Of a DNA stretch of 20,620 nucleotides, positions 8,752 through 15,405 are shown piece by piece (within the stretch, counting starts at the first letter, position 1; every line of letters begins with the position of its first letter). Source of the stretch: Anaerolineae bacterium (GTDB lineage: Bacteria > Chloroflexota > Anaerolineae > JAFGEY01). The position numbers were made by a program, and so were the translations under genes. The stretch covers positions 1 through 20,620 of the forward strand of contig JAFGJF010000133.1 of NCBI GenBank assembly GCA_016929205.1, in the 5' to 3' direction. The notes under the pieces were generated by a model that did no database searches, was not told where the DNA came from, and was given only the letters and a program-made list of their open reading frames with translations.

Positions 8752-8959
8752 CTAGGTTCTGTTGACGTTTTGGATGACGCTTGGACTGTCATGCCCGAAT
8801 GTCTCTATCGGGCATCCACATATCTCTATCGGGCATCCACACACACAAAAGAAGCTGGATTCCCGCTAAACCCATGCGAGAATGACATACGCTCGCCGGT
8901 ATTCATATCGTGAAAGATGGCAAACTGAGCCGTCTATGTCAAATGTCAACAGAACCTAG
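8752..8959. mobile_element. MITE-like element with 15-bp terminal inverted repeats
   Basis: CTAGGTTCTGTTGAC at 8752-8766 is the exact reverse complement of 8945-8959, bounding 208 bp with no coding capacity. The outermost CTAG is palindromic, so the mobile unit may be GGTTCTGTTGAC...GTCAACAGAACC flanked by a TA or CTAG target duplication, as for IS630- or IS5-type elements. Inside are a perfect 8-bp hairpin ATGCCCGA/TCGGGCAT (8791-8814), a 21-bp tandem duplication, and an imperfect hairpin ATTCCCGC/GCGAGAAT. The right end lies inside the 3' end of the minus-strand kinase gene. Without a second copy in view, mobility is inferred from structure. Confidence 0.65.
8800..8841 (+). repeat. 21-bp tandem duplication inside the MITE-like element
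   Basis: Two adjacent 21-bp units (8800-8820 and 8821-8841) differ at one position; 19 bp are identical (TCTCTATCGGGCATCCACA). Each carries the TCGGGCAT arm that can pair with ATGCCCGA at 8791-8798, so two alternative hairpins are possible. Confidence 0.8.
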
Positions 8960-9934
8960 CCCAGATAGCTCTTTGAGCAACTGGCTGCGCGCCCAGTTCT
9001 CCTGATCCTGGGTTTCGTATTGCCGGTAGGCGCACTCGATGACCATGATCAGGTACAGGTAAATGTTGTACAGCGTGCGCCGGCAGATCTGCTCGTTGGT
9101 GACGAGCATCTGTCCGCCATATCCTTCGGCGTACGCGCTGTGCGGGTCGCGGAACCCAAACAAACATTCCATCAACGGGTCCCCCCACAGGGCACGTTCA
9201 AAATCGACGACGCCGTTGATGCGCTTGGTTGTGGGATCGACAAAAATGTTGCCATCCCACAAGTCCCAGTGCACGAGTTGTGGGACAACAATTTCATCCA
9301 GAACATGATAAAATGACACCAGCCTGTCTTGCAGCTCATCGTAGGGCACAGAAAGGTCGACACCCATCTCGATGCCGTCAGCCAACACGCCGGACAGCAT
9401 CGCACCAAACGCCTCGCGCCAGGAGGAAAAAAGATCGTCGGGTTGTGTGGGATGCTCAACATCCGCATAGTACCCAAAATGCGAACCCCTGACGGCATTG
9501 ATTTGCCGCGTCAGCTGCCCGGCCTCCCGGTCGATCGTCTGCTGTTCGGCGTCGGTCAGATCTTTACGCAGCTTGTTCAGCGGAGTGCCGGGGATGAAAG
9601 CCATGCCGTAAAAATCGTTGTCGATGATCTGCCGCGAGGGATCATAAAAGTAAATCTCGGGAACGGGCAGGTCTGTCTGCGCGCCAACCAGGCGCATCAC
9701 CTCAACCTCGGCTTGCATAATGTTCTTTTCATAACGCATCACACGTACATCATCTGCTGGCGCAACCTTGAGGACACAGTTGAGGCCATCATCCAGTTCG
9801 ACCCGGAAAGCGGCATTGAAGAGACCGTCTGTCAGTTCTTCAAACGAATCGATGGTGCGTTCACAACCAAAATGATGGCGGACGATGTCTTGAATAGCTT
9901 CCGACGAAATAGTTGTTTTAGAAAGGCTGTACAT
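8939..9934 (-). CDS. Aminoglycoside phosphotransferase (APH)-family kinase
   Basis: 331 residues with the APH/choline-kinase-like fold: a likely ATP-binding Lys56 (CVLKVAP), the catalytic loop VHWDLWDGNIF (221-231; Asp224, Asn229) and metal-binding Asp244 (VVDFERALWGDP). The family phosphorylates small molecules such as aminoglycosides, choline, homoserine or sugars; no subfamily could be fixed and there is no reason to call it a resistance gene. The ATG at 9932-9934 has AAGGAG 12 nt upstream, which is long; the longer frame to 10024 is not favoured. The last five residues (GSVDI) and the stop codon come from the MITE-like element. Reading across the reconstructed empty site gives a tail DTCR and stop, so the insertion changed little. 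It lies 111 bp downstream of the AraC-type regulator on the same strand. Confidence 0.85.
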   Translation of the reverse strand: MYSLSKTTISSEAIQDIVRHHFGCERTIDSFEELTDGLFNAAFRVELDDGLNCVLKVAPADDVRVMRYEKNIMQAEVEVMRLVGAQTDLPVPEIYFYDPSRQIIDNDFYGMAFIPGTPLNKLRKDLTDAEQQTIDREAGQLTRQINAVRGSHFGYYADVEHPTQPDDLFSSWREAFGAMLSGVLADGIEMGVDLSVPYDELQDRLVSFYHVLDEIVVPQLVHWDLWDGNIFVDPTTKRINGVVDFERALWGDPLMECLFGFRDPHSAYAEGYGGQMLVTNEQICRRTLYNIYLYLIMVIECAYRQYETQDQENWARSQLLKELSGLGSVDI

Positions 9935-10045
9935 CCGCAGTCTATTCTCCTTGTCCCGGATTTTTTGGGCTGCGATCCTACTCGGTGCGTCCGGCGCTGT
10001 GCTCGATCTGGCTGGAGATCGCATTCCAACCCGGCAACAAAAACG

Positions 10046-11065
10046 CTATCGATTCTGGACAGCCGTGGGCGTCGATCCTGTCCATCGCTTGAACGCGTGG
10101 TTGAAAGCGCTTTGCTCTGAGAATCCCAGGAGAAAAGCGAGGTCACAGATCGCCACGTCACCTTTTTCCAGGTAACCAAACGCGATCTCTTTTCTCACCT
10201 CGTCAAGCAGTGCGCGGTAGGTGACGCCCTCTTGTTTCAACTTGTTTTGCAGATGCCGCGTGCTAAGCGCCTGGTCGTGCGAAATCGCGCCGATGGTTGG
10301 TTTTTCTCCCCGCAATAACATCTTGGCAATCAGACGTGTGACCTTGTCCGCCCAACTGTCCGGTGCATACAACCGAACGAACTGCTCTTGCGCAAATTGC
10401 TCCAGTCTTTCCAAGAGCGCGGGGTTGGCGAAAAAGATGGTCAGATCCAGATCGATACGCCTGAACACCAACTCGTTCCGCCGCTGTTCAAAGACCAGCG
10501 GAGTGCAAAATATACGGCGATGCTCCGTGATATCTGGCGGTCGCGGGTGGCTGAAACGGATTTCCGAAAACCTTATCTGATTGTCCGTCAAACCACGCAA
10601 CGTAAAAACGAGCCCGCCCAGGACAGCCTCTGCGTAATGGCGCTCGAGTGCGAGATGGATGTGTGCTGGTTCCAATGTATAGTAGGCTTTATCCCCCTGC
10701 CGGCGCAGTTCGAGACGGACACAATCCGTCGCCAGACCGTGATAGCGTGCCAGTTTTTGCATCGCATCCCCCACAGTCGGACAGTTCGCTATTACAGCAG
10801 ACAACACATCGCCCCCTCCGAAAAGCGAACGGCGCGACCATTCAGCAAAATGCAGGCCAAAGTCTGGATCGTCCGCCCTGAGCGCAATTTTGCTCCCCAG
10901 GGCGTTAAAGCACGAAAAGGACAGCCTTGATTCTACATCGTTCAGCCGACCGGTATCCACACCAAGCGAATCGCAAAGCGCTTCGGGATCGATGCCGATG
11001 CTGGAAGCATACTTGAGCAGCACGCGTACCAGGCCCGTCGAAACGGTTGCATAAGACTTTTCCAT
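10046..11065 (-). CDS. AraC-family transcriptional regulator with AraC-type N-terminal ligand domain
   Basis: 339 residues. Residues about 20-200 match the N-terminal sensing domain of OruR/ArgR-like AraC regulators (LLKYASSIGIDPEAL, then DPDFGLHFAE). The C-terminal 90 residues carry the double helix-turn-helix, with the second helix pair and signature at IAFGYLEKGDVAICDLAFLLGF and SEQSAFNHAFKRWTG. It probably binds direct or inverted repeats near its target promoters in response to a small ligand. The ATG at 11063-11065 is preferred to the adjacent GTG (11066-11068), with AAGG 9 nt upstream. It is divergent from the MerB-like selenoprotein gene; the 118-bp gap holds repeats that are plausible binding sites. 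It may also control the APH-family kinase gene behind it. Confidence 0.9.
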   Translation of the reverse strand: MEKSYATVSTGLVRVLLKYASSIGIDPEALCDSLGVDTGRLNDVESRLSFSCFNALGSKIALRADDPDFGLHFAEWSRRSLFGGGDVLSAVIANCPTVGDAMQKLARYHGLATDCVRLELRRQGDKAYYTLEPAHIHLALERHYAEAVLGGLVFTLRGLTDNQIRFSEIRFSHPRPPDITEHRRIFCTPLVFEQRRNELVFRRIDLDLTIFFANPALLERLEQFAQEQFVRLYAPDSWADKVTRLIAKMLLRGEKPTIGAISHDQALSTRHLQNKLKQEGVTYRALLDEVRKEIAFGYLEKGDVAICDLAFLLGFSEQSAFNHAFKRWTGSTPTAVQNR

Positions 11066-11104
11066 CACCCACGACCTTGATTTCGCAAAAAATCAAACTT
11101 TATG

Positions 11105-11129
11105 CGCCAAACGGCAAGACATTTTGGCG
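11105..11129. promoter_or_regulatory. Inverted repeat CGCCAAA-N11-TTTGGCG in the araC/merB-like divergent region
   Basis: CGCCAAA at 11105-11111 is perfectly complementary to 11123-11129. It lies between the two divergent starts and just upstream of a TATACT (11132-11137) that could be a -10 for the plus-strand gene, although no good -35 accompanies it. It is a possible regulator site. Confidence 0.35.
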
Positions 11130-11148
11130 ATTATACTGTATCCTTGCA

Positions 11149-11184
11149 TTGACGACAAACCATTGACGAGAGGAAATTTGACGA
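11149..11184 (+). repeat. Three TTGACGA direct repeats, 14-15 bp apart
   Basis: TTGACGA occurs at 11149-11155, 11163-11169 and 11178-11184; the first two copies extend to CATTGACGA. The last copy runs into the ATG, and the repeats bracket the GAGAGG ribosome site. AraC-type proteins commonly bind direct repeats, so the adjacent regulator is the obvious candidate binder; this is inference. Confidence 0.5.
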
Positions 11185-11912
11185 TGAATAACAGTTTGCT
11201 GTTGGGGATATGGCGTTACATGGTGCCCATTCCCCGCCCGGTATGGCAGAGCCAGGTCCGTGCGGACGCCGACCTTGGGTTTATGTCGGAAGCACATCAC
11301 CGGGTGCGCAATTTTGTGGTCGAGGAACTGCCGCGCGTGGGCCAACCGCTATCGCCCGAACAGATCGCCCGGGCTCTAGACCTGCCCCTGGCGCGGACGA
11401 TCGACATCCTCGACGATTTGGAACAGCATATGGCCTTTCTGTTCAGAAACGATGGTCGAGCGGTGACGTGGGCCTACCCGGTGACGGCCGAACCGACGCC
11501 GCACCACGTGACCTTTGACACGGGGGAGCAGATCTATGCCGCTTGAGCGATCGACGCGATCGCGGTGCCCTTCGTGCAAGGGCATTTACGGAATGAAAAG
11601 CTCTCGTGTACCATCGAGACCGAGTGTGGGCACTGCCGCCAGCCGCTTCACATCGAGATCGACAGCGACCTGAACTATCGCGTCCTGGAAGCCGGCGCCA
11701 AGCCGTTGATTCACGTACCGATGGCGGATCCGAAAAAACTGGATGCCCCAAGCATCATCGACGGCTTTTGAAAGAAATCCATTTTCTTCTGGTCAGAAGA
11801 ACATGCCAGGCAATACCGGCGCAGCGCCAACGGAGAACGCGGCCTTTATATGACCCTATCCCAAAGCGTGTATATCACACCCAGGATCCAGGGTCCGCTA
11901 TTTGGCTTTTAG
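11184..11912 (+). CDS. MerB-like (organomercurial lyase family) protein with two predicted selenocysteines
   Basis: Read through two in-frame TGAs (11544-11546 and 11769-11771), the frame encodes 242 residues ending TAG. Residues about 35-100 form the MerB winged-helix region (PLSPEQIARALDLPLARTIDIL). The first TGA (residue 121) lies in FDTGEQIYAA-U-AID, matching the VYAWC96ALD99 block of classical MerB, with Asp124 at the Asp99 position. The second (residue 196) lies in IIDGF-U-KKSIFFWSEEHA, matching FC159CHVHFF; the distance to FF is identical. MerB breaks C-Hg bonds with C96, D99 and C159, so both thiols would become selenols. C148 and C151 (CGHC) are an extra Cys pair. SECIS-like hairpins follow both TGAs. 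Start: ATG with GAGAGG 10 nt upstream. The gene is divergent from araC and convergent with the flavodoxin-like gene. No sel genes are in view. The alternative is a gene broken by two stops, which by chance would rarely hit both catalytic codons. Confidence 0.85.
11566..11584 (+). promoter_or_regulatory. Candidate bacterial SECIS for Sec121
   Basis: TGCCCTT/AAGGGCA forms a perfect 7-bp stem, extendable by G-U pairs, closed by the 5-nt loop CGTGC. The loop starts 26 nt after the TGA and has G at its second position followed by U. This agrees with the general bacterial SECIS pattern (short upper stem, small loop with an early G, roughly 16-37 nt from the UGA). A competing 7-bp hairpin, GCGATCG-ACG-CGATCGC (11547-11563), starts right after the TGA but has its loop too close for SelB use. 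Confidence 0.6.
11784..11801 (+). promoter_or_regulatory. Candidate bacterial SECIS for Sec196
   Basis: TTCTTCT/AGAAGAA forms a perfect 7-bp stem closed by the tetraloop GGTC, which starts 19 nt after the TGA. The GGUC loop resembles the SelB-recognised apical loop of E. coli fdhF. The hairpin sits within the codons for FFWSEE, so it is under both protein and RNA constraint. Confidence 0.72.
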
Positions 11913-11914
11913 GA

Positions 11915-12451
11915 TCAAGCGCTGACGTCCAGCAGCCTGGGTCGTAACTGCTCGGTCCAGGCACGGATCGCCTCCCAATCGCGGTGGTCCGGCGTACTTT
12001 CAGCCATCGCCTTGACAGGAATTTTCAAAAGCGGAAACAGGTGTTTAAATTCCGGTGTATCACCCAACACCGCACCGCCAAAGAGTCCTTCGTCCACGGG
12101 CTTGACCCCTGGCGCGGCTTTGCGCAAGGGGTTAAGGTATGCTGCCGCTGTACGGCGGTTTTCCTCCGTGTCCTCGCTCATGGTCAAACACACACAAAAA
12201 TAGGCCACCGGCACCTGTTCCAGCGCCCGGCGATGGCGACTGACAAAGCGGCGGATCTCGCCCGGCACCCTCCCGGCGTGCACCGACGTGCCCACGAGCA
12301 CCGCCCGGTAAGGACTGACATCCTGGACTTGTTTTGCACGGCAGACGTCGACTCTTGTGTCCGCATCGCGCAAAGCATCGCCCATCGCCTCGGCTACCCC
12401 ACGCGTAGCGCCGGTCCAGGTCGCGTAAACGATCAGGATTTCATTGCTCAT
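11915..12451 (-). CDS. Flavodoxin-domain protein (HemG-like)
   Basis: 178 residues with a flavodoxin fold. The N-terminal strand ends in the FMN-phosphate loop [16 protein letters not shown] (9-24). [20 protein letters not shown] follows, as in the HemG/protoporphyrinogen-dehydrogenase-like group. Such proteins bind FMN and transfer electrons or oxidise small substrates. There is no signal peptide or membrane segment. The ATG at 12449-12451 was chosen over a longer frame to 12508 because AAAGGA lies 7 nt upstream and the fold then starts at residue 4. The TGA stop is only 2 bp from the end of the convergent MerB-like gene, so their transcripts must overlap. A functional link between the two is possible but not shown, and no heme genes are nearby. 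Confidence 0.87.
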   Translation of the reverse strand: MSNEILIVYATWTGATRGVAEAMGDALRDADTRVDVCRAKQVQDVSPYRAVLVGTSVHAGRVPGEIRRFVSRHRRALEQVPVAYFCVCLTMSEDTEENRRTAAAYLNPLRKAAPGVKPVDEGLFGGAVLGDTPEFKHLFPLLKIPVKAMAESTPDHRDWEAIRAWTEQLRPRLLDVSA

Positions 12452-13045
12452 TACTCTATCCTTTCCAAAAACCGTATCTGCGCTCTTGGCATCGAGCACG
12501 AACATCACCCGGTGTTCCCGTTCCGGTCAATCGACAAACGGCTGGGCGAAACGTTTTGCGATTCGCCTCTTCGGGCATCAAGCGGACACCCTCACAGCCG
12601 CCCTTGACAATCGTCCCCAGGTACGGGGACCCCAGCCGCGCGGCAAACCATCAAAAACAGTCAATCGAGACGGCGGTACGACGCGCACACCAGGAGGAGG
12701 AGCCAGCTCCCGAGCATATTGAACCCAATCTGGTTCATATACGTCAAGTGTTCTTGTACTGTTTCAAAGGGCAGCGACCATCGGGATCGAACAAAGCAAC
12801 GTATTTTATCATGTGACCGGCCAGTGAACAAAAGGCTGCCTTAACGGTAGGGTTTTGTTAAAATTGCGCGTTGCCGGGGATAGACAGACATGGTATAATG
12901 CCTTACGAGTCGCACATGGCCTAAAGCGGCGTCACCCGCGAACAAGACATAGCCAACTATCTTACCAGCCGACGCACATGATGCCATCTGTCACCGAGAT
13001 CGTGCCCTGAATCGTGTTCGATCCACACAAAAAAAGGAGATAACC
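12452..13045. other. Gene-free stretch with promoter and long leader
   Basis: No credible coding frame was found on either strand; several short minus-strand fragments read like degraded coding sequence but have stops in every frame. A 6-bp hairpin GTCCCC/GGGGAC (12613-12630) has no T-run. A promoter lies at 12871-12899. It is followed by about 140 nt of leader ending in an excellent AAGGAGAT ribosome site 5 nt before the ATG at 13046. The leader has small potential stems but no riboswitch class that I recognise, and no tRNA was seen. Confidence 0.6.
12871..12899 (+). promoter_or_regulatory. Extended -10 promoter for the 4Fe-4S membrane protein
   Basis: TTGCCG (12871-12876), a 17-bp spacer, then TGG-TATAAT (12891-12899) with a perfect -10 and TG extension. 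Transcription would start near 12906, giving a leader of about 140 nt. Confidence 0.7.
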
Positions 13046-13804
13046 ATGGCCAAGGTCAAGGTCAAGCAGCTGCCAACACGGCAAAGGCTCAGAAAAGGTC
13101 TGCTCTTTGGCTCATTCTTGCTTTTTCCCATCACCCTCTATTACATGTCGCCCTATATCATTGTCATAGGTGCTTCGGAAGGGGTCATCAATGGCAGCTT
13201 GATCGTCTTTGGGCTGATGTTCCTTGCTTCGCTGTTCTTGGGACGGTTGTGGTGCGGATGGGTCTGCCCGGCGGGGGCAATGCAAGAATTCGGCCTGTCG
13301 ATCAATAACCGGCGCGTCCGGGGTAAACGGATCGACTGGGTCAAGTGGGCGATCTGGATCCCATGGCTCAGCATCATTGTTGTTATGGCCGTCCGGGCCG
13401 GCGGCTATCACAGCATAGAACCATTCTACCAGTTGGAAAGCGGTATCACCCTGCTCCAACCTGGTTGGTATATGGTCTACTATGTCGTCCTCTTGCTCTT
13501 TGCCATTATCGCCATCGTGGTTGGCCGGCGGGCGAGCTGCCATACGATTTGCTGGATGGCACCCTTTATGATCCTTGGGCGGCGCATCCGCAACATCACC
13601 AAATGGCCGTCGCTGCGTCTAGAGGCCGATGCGGACCAGTGTATCGACTGCAAACAATGCACGCGGGATTGCCCAATGAGCCTGGATGTCAACCAGATGG
13701 TGCGTTCCGGGGATATGGAGAACGACGAATGTATCCTGTGTGCTACCTGTGCCGATACCTGTCCCAAAAATGTGATCGGTGTTCTCTTTAACACCCGCAA
13801 GTAA
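13046..13804 (+). CDS. Polytopic 4Fe-4S ferredoxin-domain membrane protein (NapH/NosR-like)
   Basis: 252 residues. About four membrane segments (roughly 18-40, 50-68, 101-118, 142-161) precede a C-terminal double ferredoxin domain with two CxxCxxCxxxC motifs (C199/202/205/209 and C229/232/235/239). CGWVCP (C70, C74) and CHTIC (C165, C169) are further cysteine pairs, as in the NapH/NosR/CcoG group, where they sit near the membrane face. The family passes electrons between quinol or cytoplasmic donors and a partner enzyme. No nitrate, nitrous-oxide or cytochrome oxidase genes are nearby, so the partner is unknown. Start is clear: AAGGAGAT 5 nt before the ATG. It appears monocistronic, with its own promoter upstream and another promoter before the next gene. 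Confidence 0.88.
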   Translation: MAKVKVKQLPTRQRLRKGLLFGSFLLFPITLYYMSPYIIVIGASEGVINGSLIVFGLMFLASLFLGRLWCGWVCPAGAMQEFGLSINNRRVRGKRIDWVKWAIWIPWLSIIVVMAVRAGGYHSIEPFYQLESGITLLQPGWYMVYYVVLLLFAIIAIVVGRRASCHTICWMAPFMILGRRIRNITKWPSLRLEADADQCIDCKQCTRDCPMSLDVNQMVRSGDMENDECILCATCADTCPKNVIGVLFNTRK

Positions 13805-13855
13805 GGCTTTGGGCAGAGACGATTTTCGATCGCTTACCATGATCGTTCCTCTCAT

Positions 13856-13884
13856 TTGGGCTCACGGCAAATCCATGCTATGAT
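13856..13884 (+). promoter_or_regulatory. Promoter for the first MFS carrier
   Basis: TTGGGC (13856-13861), 17-bp spacer, TATGAT (13879-13884) preceded by TGC, an extended -10. It lies about 48 bp before the ATG at 13933. Confidence 0.55.
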
Positions 13885-13932
13885 TACTGTGTTTCTTTCT
13901 CCTAGAACGTCAGGTTCCTACAAGGAGTGTGC

Positions 13933-15354
13933 ATGGAACGACCTACCCGCTGGTACGACACGATCACGATCAACATCTATTGGTTTGCCCTGACGACACG
14001 CGCTCAGGTTCTGACACCCCTGGTCATCCCCCTGCTGGTTCAACAGTTTGTGGGGGAGGAAAACAAGGGCACCTATTATGGGATCATTCGCCTTTGGGCC
14101 TTGATGGCTGCCGTCCTGTTCCAGGCCATGATGGGGCTACTCTCCGATCGCAGCACGCTGCGTTGGGGACGTCGCCGCCCGTTCATTGCCGCCGGCACGA
14201 TCGGCAGTCTGATCGTGATAGCGCTGATCGGCTTTTCATCCAAACTCGAGGGCATGGCTGGCTATTGGGTTCTGCTCGTTCTCTATCTGTTTTCGATGGC
14301 CACATCCGATACCGCGCATGCCGCGACGCAGGGACTGATCCCTGACCTGGTGCCCGAGGAAAAGAGGGGATTCTTTTCCGGGGTCAAGGCTTTGCTCGAG
14401 CTCCCGGTGCCGCTCGTCTTTGTTTCTTTTGTGATTGGCAAGCTGATCAGCGAGGGCAACCTGTGGGGCGCTTTGCTGGCGCTGATGGCCGTTTTGGCCG
14501 TCTGTATGGTACTCGCCATGTTTGTCCGCGAACAACCCCAGGAAACGCCTCCCTTTCCCTTTGACTGGAATGCCATCCTGCGCCTGGTCCTGATGACTGG
14601 CGTCTTTGCCCTGATCATCCTCGGAACGGGCGAATCGGTCAAATGGGTACTAGGCCAGATCTCTGATTCACCCCTCGGCATCGTACTCACCGGAGTGATT
14701 GGTGCCGTCGTCGCAGCCTTGCTCGGCGTCTGGGTCAGCGTTCGTATTGGCGTTGGTCAGGACATTCACAAGCATCCATCCTATACTTGGTGGGTGATCA
14801 ATCGACTGATTTTTATGACCGCCATCTTTGGACTATCGGGATTTATGCTCTACTTTTTGCAGGAACGGTTCCCGGAGCTACAGGGCGAGAGTGCAGCCGG
14901 ACCGTCGGCCACGATCATGATGTTTGTGGGAATTTTCATCCTGATCACTTCGCTGCCCAGTGGATGGCTTGCCGATCGTTTCGGAAAAAAGCGCCTGATC
15001 ACTATCGCCAGCGTCGTTGCCACCTTGGGGATGATCGTCATTTTGCTGGTTCCAAATCCAGGGGCGCTCAACATTGGCGGCTGCTTGATCGGAGCAGCGA
15101 TGGGTCTATTCTATGCCGCAAGCTGGGCACTTGGGACCCAGATCGTGCCCCAGGATCAAGCCGCACGCTACCTGGGCCTGGCCAACCTGGCCGGCGCCGG
15201 GTCGGGCGCAATTGGCGCCTACATTGGCGGCCCAATCGCGGATACCACCAGCTATGTGTTGCTGTTTACCATCTATGGCACGCTTTTCCTACTGTCTACA
15301 TTGAGCCTGATTGGCATCCAGGAAAAAAAAAGCATCGTAATCCACGATCCTTGA
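13933..15354 (+). CDS. MFS transporter, GPH/SLC45-like
   Basis: 473 residues with about 12 hydrophobic segments across the whole length. The loop after segment 2 reads GLLSDRSTLRWGRRRPFI, the motif-A variant of sugar:cation symporters (GPH family) and eukaryotic SLC45 carriers. The second half repeats it as GWLADRFGKKRLI. The cargo is probably a sugar or glycoside, by family only. The ATG at 13933 is preferred to GTG 13927 because AAGGAG (13922-13927) then has a 5-nt spacing. A hairpin with a T-run follows the stop, so the transcript probably ends before or attenuates ahead of the aldo/keto reductase gene. Confidence 0.87.
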   Translation: MERPTRWYDTITINIYWFALTTRAQVLTPLVIPLLVQQFVGEENKGTYYGIIRLWALMAAVLFQAMMGLLSDRSTLRWGRRRPFIAAGTIGSLIVIALIGFSSKLEGMAGYWVLLVLYLFSMATSDTAHAATQGLIPDLVPEEKRGFFSGVKALLELPVPLVFVSFVIGKLISEGNLWGALLALMAVLAVCMVLAMFVREQPQETPPFPFDWNAILRLVLMTGVFALIILGTGESVKWVLGQISDSPLGIVLTGVIGAVVAALLGVWVSVRIGVGQDIHKHPSYTWWVINRLIFMTAIFGLSGFMLYFLQERFPELQGESAAGPSATIMMFVGIFILITSLPSGWLADRFGKKRLITIASVVATLGMIVILLVPNPGALNIGGCLIGAAMGLFYAASWALGTQIVPQDQAARYLGLANLAGAGSGAIGAYIGGPIADTTSYVLLFTIYGTLFLLSTLSLIGIQEKKSIVIHDP

Positions 15355-15363
15355 CAAGTACGC

Positions 15364-15388
15364 ATGACCCGCCGTATGGTCGTTTTTT
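15364..15388 (+). terminator. Candidate intrinsic terminator after the MFS gene
   Basis: ATGACC (15364-15369) pairs with GGTCGT (15378-15383, one G-U) around an 8-nt loop, and a run of five to six T follows. The stem is short, so partial termination is likely. Confidence 0.4.
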
Positions 15389-15405
15389 AGCGAGAGGAGA
15401 GCAAC

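Noticed and set aside
8800..8841. CRISPR array
   Set aside because: Only two adjacent copies with no spacers; it is a tandem duplication inside the MITE-like element.
9934..10024. 30-residue N-terminal extension of the APH-family kinase
   Set aside because: Residues are Arg/Ala/Ser-rich and unlike the family; the AAGGAG lies just before the chosen ATG, inside the extension.
11124..11546. Reading the MerB-like gene as a short 120-residue protein ending at the first TGA, with a separate small gene from 11565
   Set aside because: Both parts and the tail after 11771 are in the same frame and align to successive parts of one MerB-type protein. No ribosome site precedes 11565.
11544..11771. Frameshift or simple pseudogene as explanation of the two TGAs
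   Set aside because: There is no frame change and no other damage, and both TGAs fall exactly on catalytic cysteine positions, each followed by a SECIS-like hairpin. A pseudogene remains formally possible without sel gene data.
12613..12630. Hairpin GTCCCC/GGGGAC as a terminator
   Set aside because: No T-run follows on either strand and no gene ends there.
12444..12816. Small plus-strand frames (92 and 86 codons) in the gene-free stretch
   Set aside because: Low-complexity, Arg/Pro/Gly-rich translations without ribosome sites or recognisable motifs; one overlaps the flavodoxin-like gene start.
12452..13045. tRNA-Sec gene or known riboswitch in the long gap
   Set aside because: I looked for a tRNA with a UCA anticodon and a T-arm and for familiar riboswitch cores and saw neither. 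A covariance search would be needed to exclude them firmly.
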